64,000 nucleotides of DNA from NCBI GenBank assembly GCA_950295325.1, contig OX485803.1, positions 28,892,001-28,956,000 on the forward strand, read 5' to 3'. Under the pieces are notes generated by a model. It was not told the DNA's origin, did no database searches, and saw only the letters and a list, made by a program, of their open reading frames with translations. The stretch is from Polytrichum commune (lineage: Eukaryota; Streptophyta; Polytrichopsida; Polytrichales; Polytrichaceae). The translations under genes were made by a program, and so were the position numbers. Within the stretch, counting starts at the first letter, position 1; every line of letters starts with the position of its first letter. Shown here piece by piece: positions 10,440-23,180 of this stretch.

Positions 10440-11560
10440 TACAGCTTTGACAACCTATAGCCTGCCTCTAGCCCTTCCATCTTTTCCGCTGACACTTTGC
10501 TTAGCTCTTCTCTTCTTTCCCTCTCTGACATACTAGCTAATGGTTGTGAATTTGGGGCGCTAGCCCAGGCGATGGCCTCACTCTAGCCTCCCTGTCTTTC
10601 TCTCTTCCTAAGACTATTGCCCTTCTCAGCTGGCTACGAAGCAGCCCCTCGGGACCTCTCAGTCCTCTCTACAGACTATGGCCATTATCTTTTCTTGACT
10701 TGGCCCATGGCCTGATCCCACTGGTCTCGGGTACTAGTCTTTAGCCAAGTCTATTGCCCTTCTTGCTTCCTATCATGCCTTTTCTTACTTGCCTTCTTCA
10801 CGACAGGCGGTATGTATCCGTCAAACTCTCTCTGACCAGTTGCCTTGCCACTCTCTGGCCTTTTATCAGACTATTGCCTATCTTAGCCTTGCTCTCGGCC
10901 ACTTCTTGATCTTTCAGACCATTGCCTCACCTCAGTCACACTCCATATCTCTCAACCTCTTTCCGTCTCATCTCTGATCACTCACTCTGAACCAATCCCT
11001 ACTCTTCCGAATGCAAATTTTCTCTCAGACTACTTGCCTGGTTTTGTCATTACAATACTATGTCAGACTACTTGCCCAACCTTACTTCCAAATATCACTC
11101 ACAACATTTCACATAACTTACTTCAACAATCCTCTTCACTCATAAGACAAACAATTTCACATAATACTTCACTCATAATCATCTCATTAACACAAAAGAG
11201 ATAAGTCCACTTCAGGGTCCAAGTTTTTCGGCCCTTTAACTTCCTAACATTGTCATTCCAAACTTCCTGCTTGTTCAAGACTATTGCCTGGCTCAATCAC
11301 TGAGCTACAGACTTCTACGCCTATTGCTAATCTGAGACTATGTAAGATCTTGCTGTTTGCAAATAGCCTGTCTTCCTACTTGCCTGGCTCCTTCTTAAGG
11401 TCGAGAGAGAAGACCAGGTGGTTAGCCGTCGTAACCACTTCTTAACGGCTATTGCCTGTTTTCATCCCTTTGGATGGCTACTGACTGCCTATAGCCGAAT
11501 GAAAGACGTTAAATTTCAAGAATTGTCCTTTTCAGACAGGCGATAGCCAAAAAATCAGTT
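10440..11560. repeat. Degenerate repeat field with a (C)AGACTATTGCC motif
   Basis: The phrase AGACTA(T/C)TTGCC or CTATTGCC recurs irregularly many times (for example about 10610, 10750, 10865, 10920, 11030, 11065, 11280, 11320, 11450), usually followed by pyrimidine-rich sequence. Spacing is roughly 40-70 bp. It reads as an old tandem array that has decayed. No coding frame spans it. Confidence 0.45.
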
Positions 11561-11887
11561 CTACAGAATGGGTATCACATTCATGTTTCCACAACTCCAT
11601 TTGACCAAACTAATGAGAACCCATGACATTTCCCATCAATTAGTGCACACCAATCCATTCCACGATAATATTACAAGCGTTGACAAACGCTCTTCTCTAC
11701 TATCACAATCATAACCTCGTGTTCTCCTATCTTGCTAATGAACTAATTATCTAAAGTCATATTGAGTACCAACCTAGGTAACTAACTCTTCCGAGTCTAA
11801 TGTAGCACCACGGGATCCCCCCTTTATATCATTACGGTTCTCCCTTAGTCATCTACCCAAATCACTCAAGGCCTAGCATTAAAGTAA

Positions 11888-12370
11888 GCCCAGTGCCTCA
11901 ACTACCGTAGCTAGAACCTCCAACTGTAAACCAGCAGCCTCGGCTGTACGCCCAATGCCTCGACTGTAACCCAACAACCTCAATTGTAAACCCAGCAGCC
12001 TCAACGGTAAACCCAACAACCTCAACTGTAACCCAACAACCTCACTTGTAAACCCAACAACCTCGGCTGTAAGCCTAGCAGCCTCAACTGTAAACCCAGC
12101 AGCCTCAACTGTAAACCCAGCAGCCTCGGCTGTACGCCCAGCAGCCTCAACTGTAAACCCAGTGCCTCCACAACAGTAGCTAGAACCTCCAACTATAAAC
12201 CAGTAGCCTCGACTGTAACCCAACAACATCAATTGTAAACCCAACAACCTCGATAGTAAACCCAACAGCCTCAACTGTAACCCAACAGCCTCAATTGTAA
12301 ACCCAGCAGCCTCGATAGTAAACCCAGCAGCCTCGGCTGTAAGCCCAACGCCTCCACAACAGTACGCGAG
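11888..12370. repeat. 21-bp minisatellite with higher-order structure
   Basis: More than 20 copies of a 21-bp unit like AACCCAGCAGCCTCAACTGT. Because 21 is divisible by three, the minus strand stays open as a seven-residue repeat (GFTVEAA and variants) for 170 codons. A distinctive sub-block (CAGTGCCTC...GTAGCTAGAACCTCCAACT) occurs at 11889 and again 270 bp later, so there is a higher-order unit. No start context, promoter or flanking domain supports a real protein. Confidence 0.85.
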
Positions 12371-12532
12371 AACCTCCAAACTAATCCCCACTAATCCTCT
12401 ACCTAATTACCCTAATTACCCAAGGCCCCCTATCTAATCTTCCTACCTAATTCCACTAATTTACCTAATACCCCCTTCCTAATTACACATCTTTTTCTAG
12501 CTCTAAGAGCTCAAAATCCTAGAGGGGAAGGG

Positions 12533-12601
12533 GGGAGAGAGAGAGAGAGAGAGAGGAAGGAGAAGAAGAAGAGAGAATGAAGAGAGGAGAGGAGGAGGAG
12601 A
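12533..12601. repeat. GA-rich purine tract
   Basis: (GA)n followed by GGA/GAA-rich sequence on the plus strand, about 70 bp. Confidence 0.9.
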
Positions 12602-13572
12602 GGGCACCCAAGACCACAAGCCCCTTAACCTTCTCCTACTTAGTAGGACCTTATCCTATCCACTAAACCTTCACCCTTTAAACCAACAAGAGCATGTTCT
12701 AATTCAAACATTTAAATCCAAGGACCTTCCTCTTGCTTCATCAACCACTACTCACTTAATCACAACACTCCCTAATATCACTAAGCTTCTACTTAACCAC
12801 ACAAAATAGGCTTAAAGCCTAAAACATAAACCACACCAAGGCTCACTCTTTTTATACTTTTGATTGTTTCAATAACACTCCAAATGCAATTCTAAATAAA
12901 TTCTAACCATAAAACAAATATGAGCACTCATTTTGGGCTCATACAACCCCACAAGGACATGGCTTGGTCTATTTCGATGCCCAAGTTCATGTCATATTTG
13001 TTGCATGTTATACCTACCAATCACATCAAACACTATCAAAACAAAGATGGTTAAGATAGGACATTGGGAGGCAAGATTGCCTATAGTAGAGGTGCCTAGT
13101 CCCAATCAACACCTCATTGGCAATCTCTAGGGTATTGGAATTTTGATCAAGCTAGGACTAAATTTGATTAGGTTGGGATTGAATTTGATTAGGCTGGAAC
13201 TGAATTTTAATTGGGCAGAAACCAATAATGCCATGACACATGTCATGGTTTGAAGTGCTAAAGTGAGGAGGAATAAGTAGTTAAAATGAGCAGTTATGGC
13301 ATATTCTAGACATTGGTAATATGTTTCTGCCAACTTTTGGCTAACAAAATTCACAATATTTTTAATTTAAGGAATAAAATTACCATTTTTTTTCAATCCT
13401 CTTTATTTCTGTCTTTCTACATGGGAAAAAATTACACCACCTTATGCTTCTCCAAATATGGCACAAAATCTGTTAAGTGGTCGGTTATGGGCACCTCTCC
13501 TCTAATATATAATTGACAACGTGATGGTGGTGGTAGTGGCTATTGCCCGTTGTTGCCCACCAATTATCAAAA
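12602..13572. other. Intergenic, no gene; short tandem at 13141-13215
   Basis: Only short ORFs. Positions 13141-13215 carry three to four copies of a roughly 22-bp unit like GATTAGGTTGGGATTGAATT. Confidence 0.6.
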
Positions 13573-13613
13573 CACTCCCCCACTCCCCCACTCCCCCACT
13601 CCCCCACTCCCCA
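13573..13613. repeat. (CACTCCCC)n tandem repeat
   Basis: About five copies of an 8-bp unit. A GGGTTAGGGTTAG patch at 13739-13752 nearby is weakly telomere-like. Confidence 0.9.
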
Positions 13614-16600
13614 ACCCTAATTCTTTTTTAAAATAATTCCAAACTAAAAACAAACAAAAAATGGCAACTTGGGTGGGATTTTGCCAGGATTTTTGGGAGA
13701 GGGGGGAGGGAAGGAGACATTAGGGAAAAGGCAATGGGGGTTAGGGTTAGAAGGTTAAGGGCTTGGGGCCCCAGGAGGGTGACTTAGAAAAAATGCGTTG
13801 GAATGGTGTGAACAAAGATATGGTGTAATTTATTATTTGAGTAAATTTTTAGAATTATTTTAGAGGTAATATATGATGCACAAAATATGTCATATTGGAT
13901 TATAACTAATATAAGGTCTTATATAGCATATCCAATTTGGTATTTCTAGATGTAATATACTGTGTGGGATAAATCATCTTCATGTTGATATTGGAGCATT
14001 TGTGTGTTGTTTGTGTCATTGTGTGTGTAATGGCAACATTTTTAAAACCTAAGATATTTGAAGTTTAGAATTTACGGTTGTCAATACAAAAGCAACTGCC
14101 ATTTGGAACTCAAATTTTCATGGTGTCATTCCTTGATAACTTAGTCTTACTTTTGGCACTCAAAGATTAGAAATATCTTTGTCTTTAGTCTCAACACATG
14201 CTCACGTATGTGGGTCTTATGTGGTGTGACCTTCTAAATTGGACATCTACAATATATGTAAGTAGTGTGAGGACTTCAAAAAGATAGATGTTGCAATGAG
14301 ATTGAATGATATGTTCAAAATATTGATGCCTTCTAGGCTCAATACTGAACACGATTGGGGAGTCACCAAGTGATCTCTCAAAAACTTAGAGAATCTTCAC
14401 TTCAACCTCTGACAAATTTTACATCTTTACTCCAATTATAAAAGCTAAAATGACAAATACTAAATAGTAGAGATCAACTCTAAGCTGATCCTATTGTTGG
14501 AAACACCCACAAATGTCTACAAAGCTAGAAATGACCACAAATGCCGTGTTCCTTTATTACACAAAAACAATACAAGAATTGTGAACTTTAAAAAAAAACT
14601 ACATTACAAAAGCTTCACAAATCGAATAACAATATTATGGTTGGTTGTAAGCTCGAACCACTTGACCATAGGAGAAAGACAAAAGACCCTCTCTCCTCCC
14701 TTGAGGAGCTTCTTATATATGAGGCACTACCTTTACTTTCTATATCCCATATAAAGAAATTCCTCTATTCATAGTCCTACCATGAAATGCTTATCTTGGT
14801 ACTTCTAGATATTTTTACCATCTTTAAGCTCAACTACATTATCCCATTTAAAATTGTCTTATCCCAACTTAATGCTACCATCCTTTGGGATTTGTCTACC
14901 TCCAATGAATAGCATCCATTCTCTGGGAGTTGTTTAGCTCCAACCACATATTCTGGTTGGAGTTTTGTAATTCCAACACTAAGACCTTTCATCGGGGGTT
15001 GTTTAGCTTTTTGTTGAAGTTGTGTAATTCCAACGCTTGCAAAGATCTTCCATCGGGACTTGTCTAACTCTCGTGTACAATACATTTATGGGTTGTCTAG
15101 CCCTTGTGCACATCATCATGGGGTTGACTCTTGTGCTAGATTTCTTCCTTTGGAGTTGTTTGACTTTCATCACCATTTGCTCACATTTTAAGTATAGCAA
15201 AGTATGGTTAGTCATCATTCTTCATTATTTAATCAACCAATTAAGGTACCACCGAGGTACACTATAACATACCGTACATATTTTATGGATTGAGCATTCT
15301 TCAAGTAATTTATGACCTTCCTACCCACCCACCTATCCATCTACATACCCAATTATCTATGTACCAGATGCGCACATGTGCATCATGCATCACCTAAGAT
15401 AAGAGATTATAAGAGGTATTGTGGAGACAACACAAGGATTACACTACAAAAATGTCACAACCAACTACACATCATATTAGTCTTCAAACCTTACCAATTC
15501 ATAAGTCTTATGCATAGCTGCAACATGCCAAGGACCACCTTGGAGAGGGGGAGGGGGAAGGACCAAGGGTGCAATGGGCTTAGGACGGCACATGTCTAAG
15601 CAAGTCTAGTCCATTATGCATGACAAGGCATTAATAGCATGTGGAACTTATATTCGAGATGTCCTCCATCCAAGGTGACATGACTCTCATATATTTAATG
15701 TTGAGCCATGTCAACAATGCACCATTTATGGGTTGTCCCATAAAGCTTCATCCACGATGATTTTCATAACACCTTTTCAGAGCCACATTGCAAAGGTGTT
15801 GGGTTCAAGGACCGTCTAGCAAAGAGATTTTAAACCATGTAAGTACATTAGTAACTTTCACCATATGCAACACTCATAATGTCCTCTTCTCTCCTCCGCA
15901 TGCATGTGTTGGATATTCATCGAGAATCACAAGGCTAGGTTTCCTCGGTCCTCTCAGGTACGTTGTGTGGATGTACTCTGTGTGCTTACGTGAAGAAAGT
16001 TTGTAATAAGTGATTGGATGATGAGTTATTTTCACCTATTTCTCCAAAGATTCAAGTCCTTCATCAAACTAGTTTGATAAGTCACCCAACTTGGTCGTCC
16101 AGTACATTGAAGCTTACAGGCTCATGCAGAATCCAAGTGCCAGAAGTCACTTCGAGACCCCAGTTCCCTGCTAGTGCAATCGACCCAAGATGGAACCCCC
16201 AAAACAATTTTCCCAGTTTTATCCATGAGCTTCAGATTCCTGCACCTCATATCTCAATTACTGTGGATTAGCATTTTGGAGTTCCATAATGCTATAATCT
16301 TCTACTAAAGGATGCAAATGCTTACACATAGTTGGTTTACAGTTTATAGAACATAACAAAGCTTTCAAGGTTAAAAGTCACATTCTTCATAAGAAGTTAC
16401 AGTACAGTGTAATGTCAAATGCTTACACACACTAATTGAAATAAGCATTCTAGTTCCAATGGACCGGTCTTAAATCTTGCAGATGTAGATTTTGAGTAAC
16501 GTGTTGTGAATTTAAGGTGGTGACACTTATAAGTGATGATTAATTTAAGTCTTGTCACCTATCTCAAAACATATTACATTTCAGTAAAGCAGTGGGGCGC

Positions 16601-16884
16601 TCCATTCCCTTCAGCACATTTGGTAAAAGCGAGGCCAACATCACACAACAAATTGAGTCTCATTTTTCAAACTCATAACAGGAAGACTATGAGGTCACTA
16701 ATGCTTCTGAAGCTCATTCGAGCACGAGGCTGGAAACAAAAATGGAACATCAGTTACACAAGGACACAACACAAAAAGAAGCAAACAGACGTCTTTCTAG
16801 GGACTACTCATGACACATACATCCATTTGGGAACGTTGAAATTGAAAAAAAATTGCATTGACATTAACTTCCTGCTCGTCCATC
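13614..16884. other. Intergenic, no gene; decayed repeat field at 14870-15175
   Basis: Short ORFs only. Between 14870 and 15175 phrases like TTGT(C/T)TA(A/G)CTC and CATCGGGAGTTGT recur every 40-60 bp, a degenerate tandem field. Positions 16265-16450 faintly resemble MITE family B in reverse (TTGGAGTT.CATAATGCTATAA and ACATTCTTCATAAGAAGTTAC). Confidence 0.5.
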
Positions 16885-19213
16885 CTACATACTGCCATCT
16901 GTTCCATCTGGAAATGTAAGACACTTGAATACTTTACATTGAGGGCAGATAAGAACACCGACCTGCCACATACAAAACAGGGCATAACACAAGTCAACTT
17001 CTAGATGACCATGTTCTATTTACTTGCTTGAACAAAAAATAAAATGGATGCAGTCAGACAACATATTCAAGCAATTTCAAACCACCGAAGGAAGATAAAT
17101 TTCTCCAACTTACAAACACATCCTTTGAGACTCGTGACTTATGTATGTAATCATTGGAAGTTCTTTTTGTGTCGATCCAAGACTAAAGTGCCTAAAGTTC
17201 ACCAAGTGCCTAAAGTTCTGTGATTCACTAGTATTGACGGAATTAATATGACTGCGAAGGGCTCAAGTAATGTGGATAAATGCCAGGACGTATTCATCCT
17301 ACTCAAATTCAATCCAAAGCCACAACTTGTACAGTAAACACAAAGAAGCAGTGAGAATACGCAAACTTTGTGCAACACCGACAAACAAGAGATCGCAAAA
17401 CCTATCATTCATGAATCTTATTATCTACATCTTGAAGAAGATCAGAAAGACGACAAGAATCCTCAGAAGCACATTGTCGAGGCTAAGGGAGGACTAGACA
17501 AATCGGTTTGGTCACATAGCCCTGAATTTGACATACACAACATCTTAACGAAGGAGTACCCACTATTTCGTCCACACAACCTCTCTCAATCCTGCGGTAG
17601 TCAATGTTTGTGTGCAACCTTGACGTACGTTGAAGAGTCTGACCAAGATTGTGCTTTTCACATGGAACTAATACATTGTGTGGATTATAGGAGATCTCAA
17701 GTACTTTTGACTGTCAGAGGAAGTGAATTCCCTATGAACTGTTTCAAGTCTTTGCATTCCTACCAGACAGCAAGGGATCTGCTCACTTGAATTTATTTTG
17801 GCTGTGAACTACTAACATGACAAGGGAGTACCTTCAGGTCTGATAATGATGACCACAAACAGTGCAGAGTTAGGAGCTTACAGCTCGACATGAAGGACAC
17901 CGTCTGTAGAATTTGTTAGCTCTCACTTGCACATTTACTTTCTGCCCCTGGCAGAAATCACATAGCAACCAGCCCTTGCTATCGCATGTGTCACATGGTA
18001 GGTTGGGGCCATCATCTTCCACCTGCCACAAATGCAGACGGCGAGTATTGAGGTGACCTGTGTGACCAAGGATGCAGATTGAGATGTATTTTTCTCTTTA
18101 GCTCCCAAGAGTTTGAGATTTTAGAAAAGGTCCCATATGATGCAGCCTCTTATCAAATCTTCCAATTAATGGTAGAGTTACACATACTGAAGAAGACGAT
18201 TCTTCACAGAAAGAATGCAGAAGGAGATTGGCGGTACTCAGAGCACATTCAAACTGCAGAAAAAGATTCTTCACAGGAAGACTTTAGTAGGACATTGGCG
18301 GGGCTCAGAGCACATTCAAACTGCAGAAAAAGATTCTTCACTGGAAGAATTTAGTAGGACATTGGCGGTGCTCAGAGCACATTCAAACTGCAGAAAACGC
18401 TTCTTCACAGGAAGAATGCAGTAGGAGCTTGGCGATCGTCAGTGAATAGACATGTTGTAGAAATAGATTTTCCACACATGGATGAATCTGCTCTTGTATG
18501 GAGACGTTAAAAGAATTATGTGTAATTATAAACTATGTGAGATCAAACATACTTTAGGCTCAGAAGCCCTACTGGAAATGTAGCAGACACTAAACCCTGA
18601 CATGGCTGATGCACATTATAATAATGAGGTCGTAGTTCTTGATTGGCATGTATGCCCCCATGGTAGCCCCATGGATGATTATAATAAGCATACAGACACT
18701 CCTTGCGCTACATCAACATGCCGAACAAGCAGTTTTTTTGTTATCCAGCGACCTACGAAGTGTTCAAATTTGGAATTAAATTATTTGGACAGATTTCCGT
18801 GGCTATGGCTCGGAGTCGCTCTATTTGCCACCTTCGGTCTGCTATGTAAGCTGCGCAGTCCTCCCTTAAATACAAAAAGCGGTGGCAGACACAACGGGTT
18901 AAATTGACGGATACAAATTGCATTAGGGAGACTAAATATTTGATTACAGATAACCTAGGGAAGCGTTTATCTGTGACATTACCGGAGTCCGCTCAGCGAC
19001 ACGGGATTCAGGCGCACACTCGACAGAGAAGCTGCTGCTTCTACTTCTGTTTGTACCGCACGGCGTCTTTCGAACCTCCCAGAAGCCAATTTCAGGGATG
19101 GAGATGTTGCGACGAGATGCAATTGGTACGCAGATGGAGGAAGACGACGAAGACGAAGATGAGTGAGCAGTGACAATGGTCGAGGGAAGGAGGGACAGAG
19201 CCGGGGTCGCCAT
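16885..19213 (-). CDS. Predicted plastid DnaJ-type (BSD2-like) zinc-finger protein, 3 exons
   Basis: Exons on the minus strand are 19213-18983 (231 nt), 18022-17882 (141 nt) and 16962-16885 (78 nt including TAG). Both introns are phase 0 with good GT-AG sites (CCG|GTAATG, GCT|GTAAGC, two CAG|G acceptors). The product is about 149 aa. Residues 1-60 look like a chloroplast transit peptide: MATPALSLLP, then a long serine run and basic residues, with few acids. The mature part has four CxxC pairs (CDTC, CDFC, CPSC, CPQC) with GWLLCDFCQGQK, YRRCPSCRA and CKVFKC. That is the pattern of the small plant DnaJ cysteine-rich family related to BSD2, which lacks a J domain. These proteins bind zinc, and some assist assembly of plastid complexes; the partner here is unknown. 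An in-frame upstream ATG at 19414 would put a poor leader before the transit peptide. A short missed exon between exons 1 and 2 is possible. Frames are clean, so the gene looks functional. Confidence 0.8.
18198..18440. repeat. 67-bp tandem repeat inside intron 1
   Basis: Unit starts are at 18198, 18265, 18332 and 18399, so about 3.6 copies of a 67-bp unit containing TCAGAGCACATTCAAACTGC. It lies wholly in the first intron of the plastid zinc-finger gene. The plus-strand ORFs across it are by-products of the repeat. Confidence 0.9.
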
Positions 19214-22200
19214 GGCTCCTCTCAAGTGTTTCTCCGAACTACAGGCGAGGAGAAACGACCCGCGCCCTATTGCCGCGCACCATATCCACCAGGAAGCCAA
19301 TCCCATTCCCACCAAGGGATAGATCCGACGTGGCATCTTCGTGATGAGGTGGCGTATGTGAAGTATGTGGGAAAGGTATGTGGGTGTTATTTGGTTATTT
19401 TTTATGTTCTCCAACTTCTACTGATCATATTTACACAAAAACAAAACTTATGTTGCATTGGCAAATCTACAATGAACATATGCAGAAATCGGATCTACCC
19501 TGATTTAGTTGTGGTTATCAGAATTGCATGTTTGTTGATTTCTTAACTACATACATAGGTCTTCCCAATTGTGTTTGCTAGTGCGTGAAGAGTAGTTATT
19601 AATATTTGTAGACATATTCTAATCTCTTTTAAACATGTGTCTTTATGATGTTTGTTCTTTGATCCTCAGTGAATCACACACCAATCAAATATAGGTGTCT
19701 GATCAAGAAAACAAGCCACTTAAAACTAGGATTTAAGTATATTTGGATTTATGTGTGAATTTTGGACAATTCCAATCGCCAATATGACATACACTAGATT
19801 GCAAAATTAAACAAATATGGTTGTTGGCAAGCATGGAACACAAATATTTGAAGTTGGGGTTGTTGTTTTTGTCCCCGCATGTGCACATCCCTTATTATTT
19901 TTGGGCAAGTGGTTTGTTATGATATATTTAAATGTCGGTTTTAAGACCCATCTACCTTAAAGGTCATAAAATTATGTAGCTCAATGAGCCTGTTCCATTC
20001 TAAAATAAAATGTCTTCACCATTGTCAAATTTTCTTAGGCTAAATTTGGAGAGTGAGGTAACTGCAAGGTATAATTCATGGACATCGTTTGACATTTTTT
20101 CCCAACCGACTGGGGCGAACCAACATATACACTCATATACACTATCAGGCACACATATACACTATCATCCATGCCTCGTCATCCAAGCCCCCTCATCCAA
20201 ATTAGGTTAACCACATGAAGTGGTTAACCGTAGTTAGGGGGGTCCCACTCTGACACCACCTCCCGCTCACACAATGCTTCAAATTTGTCAAGAATGGTGA
20301 TCATTGAGGAGTTTTTGTTCTCTTCTCCCCCAAGTCATACTTGTGATTAAACAACTTCATTTCAAAGATAACTTGTTCTGCAATGTACGACAGACAATAC
20401 ATGTAGAGCAATGTTGGATTTCTATTGCTTGTAGGGTTTTGGGTTTATAACAAATGTGAGCAGAATTCATTCGAGGTGGCCGAGAGGAATCTTGAGCAAG
20501 GGATTGAGATGAGATCGAAATGGGTAGATTAATGTCAGACTTAGAAACTCTAATACATCTTGAGATTGAGATAAAAAACCCTAGATGGAATAACACTTTA
20601 ATGCATCTTGTTCTGTTGAGTTTCTACAACACCATAAAAGCAAGCTCAAAGTTACCATTTTGGTCCTTGCTAAATTTTGAGTTATTTGGGAACCAAGGGC
20701 TACATTGAACCTTGATGATTTGGAGCTTTTATGTTCATGCAAAATTTTGGGTTATCTCCACATATGTCAAATGTTGCTCAAGTAATAGATTTGTGGGCTC
20801 AACTTGCAAATGTGCAAGTGTTGGCATTCGTACTATCTTGGGTCTCAAGAATTTGGACCTAAATATTAAATATTTGTATTCCGTCTAGTCTTTCTACACT
20901 ATTTTCCATGTACTTGCAATTTTAAGGTTATAGATGACTCCCATAGTTCACAACTCACAACTTCACAACTCCAAATCACTCCTTGAGTATGACTGGTAAG
21001 AGTCCAAGTGTAATAATAGGGAGTGCTCTAACATGAGGTTTTTATTGCTTAGAGAAAGGGCAAGCCAAGATGCAACCCAAGGCAGCCCGCAAGGCAGCAA
21101 GGACATTGGATCGGACACAATCTGAGGACAATATTGTAGAGAGTATGAAGAACACAACATTGAATGTTGAAGATGCAAGTAATAAGGTTGATGAAGATCA
21201 TGTTGTTTTTAAAGGTGCTAAGGAACATGTTCAGGAAACCTCCCCAGACCATAAACATGATTTGGTCGGGGTTGGACTAGTGGGGGTTGGGATTTGGTCG
21301 GGGTTTGGTCGGGGTTGGACTAGGCCAAGAGACCTAACTCTTGTGCCAAAACAGGTAGCAAACATTTCTATGCTTGCACACTCCTTGAATTGAGGGCACA
21401 AGATGAGTGGAAAAAGAAAAGATTAGGTATGAAAGTTGTAAGGTTTGCTGCTCTCTTTATCTATAAAAGTATAACAACTAAACCATAGAAAACATGTGGT
21501 TGTAATGGCTTTGTCTTACTCAACCCTGCAACACATGTACATTATAATCTTTTAATTCTGGAAACATGGACAATTTTATAATCCTCTAATTTGTGTGACC
21601 AATATCAACTTTACAAGTCTTCCTTCTGTATGGTTAGATCTACCATAAGAGGTGTTGATTTTTAAAAAATTAGCTTTTGAATTGGAGTGTTTTAGGTGAT
21701 TTTTGCTTCAACATTTTGGGGTTAATTCCTCAACAAGGTGTAATCATCTTCTCAAATCATAAGCTTGTGTTTGGCTTTCTCTAGTTCAAACCACCACAAC
21801 ACCTAGAAGATTCTTGTGTTTTGGGTTCAAGAGCAACTTGGTGGATTACAATCATCTCAAAGAATTTTGGACCATACATCAGCAATGGAACAATTCAATC
21901 CATTTGTAGTTCAATAATGAGATGTGTATATTCTGATATGTGTTGATTTCTACCTCTTACAGTGGTCTGACTGTTCCTCAACTAATTTCTAAAGAGCTGG
22001 GAAGACTAATTTCTAAAAATCTTATCTAGACCTGCCTAGGTTGCTTTTAGAAGCAAAAGTAAATTATGGTTATCGAAGGAAAATGGGATTACTCAAAAAA
22101 GGTGAGGAGATCTAGAAGAGAGTGTGAGAATTTTGATCCCATTATGATGTGGGTGTACAAGCCTTAAAGCCCCTCACGTCAAAGCTACGGTTTGCGCTGC

Positions 22201-23180
22201 AACGAAGGTCCCGAAGCTCCCACCTCCGAGCGCCATTCTCCTCTGGAAATCCTCACTAACTATGGCAAATTTTGGAGATTTTGGAATTTTGGCAGTGTGC
22301 TAACTGGGAAACAGTCGACAATTTCATCAAACAAACCATTGCCAATTGGCTATTCTTGTAAACTTGTTGTATGAAATAATCAGTTGTGTGAAAGAGATAA
22401 CTCTAGTTACTTTGTCCTTCTCTTTAACTTGATGCCTTTAGATTTCAAATGGTAGATGGCAAGCTTTTACACTATGGCCAAGGGCTATGACTAGGAAATT
22501 GTTAGCGCCCTTGAAACAAATCTAACGGCTGTCCTATGAAAATTTGAAAATGAATTGTCTTCAATTATAGTTTATAGACATATGCGACCGGACTCACAAC
22601 TGAATTCGATTTCATTGCCATCGTGTTCATCCTTTTTATACAATAAGTTCTAATAATAAAATGTTGTAAGATTTTTATTTCTAAAGGTTTTTTGGTTTTG
22701 TGTGAGGCCGGTTGTTGAGAATTAGAATTGCTCATTAGGCGCAATTGCATATTGTAGGCACATTCAGTAAAAGATCGGTCATGTTGTACAACCAAGGTTT
22801 TTGCACTATAATCACAGTATAAGTGGGCGTAAAGTGGGACTCCTCTACAAAATTGTGCTGGCCAATCGTACTCCCTAGTTGGTCATATTTTTTACATAGA
22901 TTCAATTTTATGGGTTGATGTATCTAGTTTTTTTAGTCATGTTTTGAGGTATATTTTGAGGTATGTGTACATGATGAAGTGAAATTCAATCACCAGTTGT
23001 AAGAATGACTAGTTTTATGTTATATATGTATAAACTTGTATGGATACACCTCTTCAAAGTCAAGTATCTACATATGCATCTTTTACTTTTGACATGTTCG
23101 GTTTTTAGAGATTTATCATTATTCATACTAATTCTGCAGAGTCTGTAAATGCAAATCACTTGATTATCGGTAATCATTGG
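19214..23180. other. 5' flank of the zinc-finger gene, then intergenic
   Basis: The promoter should lie just above 19213, but I see no clear TATA box. Minor features: ATACACT repeats at 20121-20166; a perfect GGTTAACCAC/GTGGTTAACC hairpin at 20205-20229; a GGTCGGGGTTGGACTAG minisatellite at about 21262-21322. The plus ORF at 21070-21393 (107 codons) has lysine- and acid-rich content but runs into that minisatellite and has no recognisable domain. Confidence 0.55.

Noticed and set aside
17368-17790. 140-codon plus ORF
   Set aside because: It lies inside intron 2 of the minus-strand zinc-finger gene, has no domain and no promoter.
18079-18424. Plus ORFs with repeated HIQTAEKDSS peptides
   Set aside because: Produced by the 67-bp repeat in intron 1.
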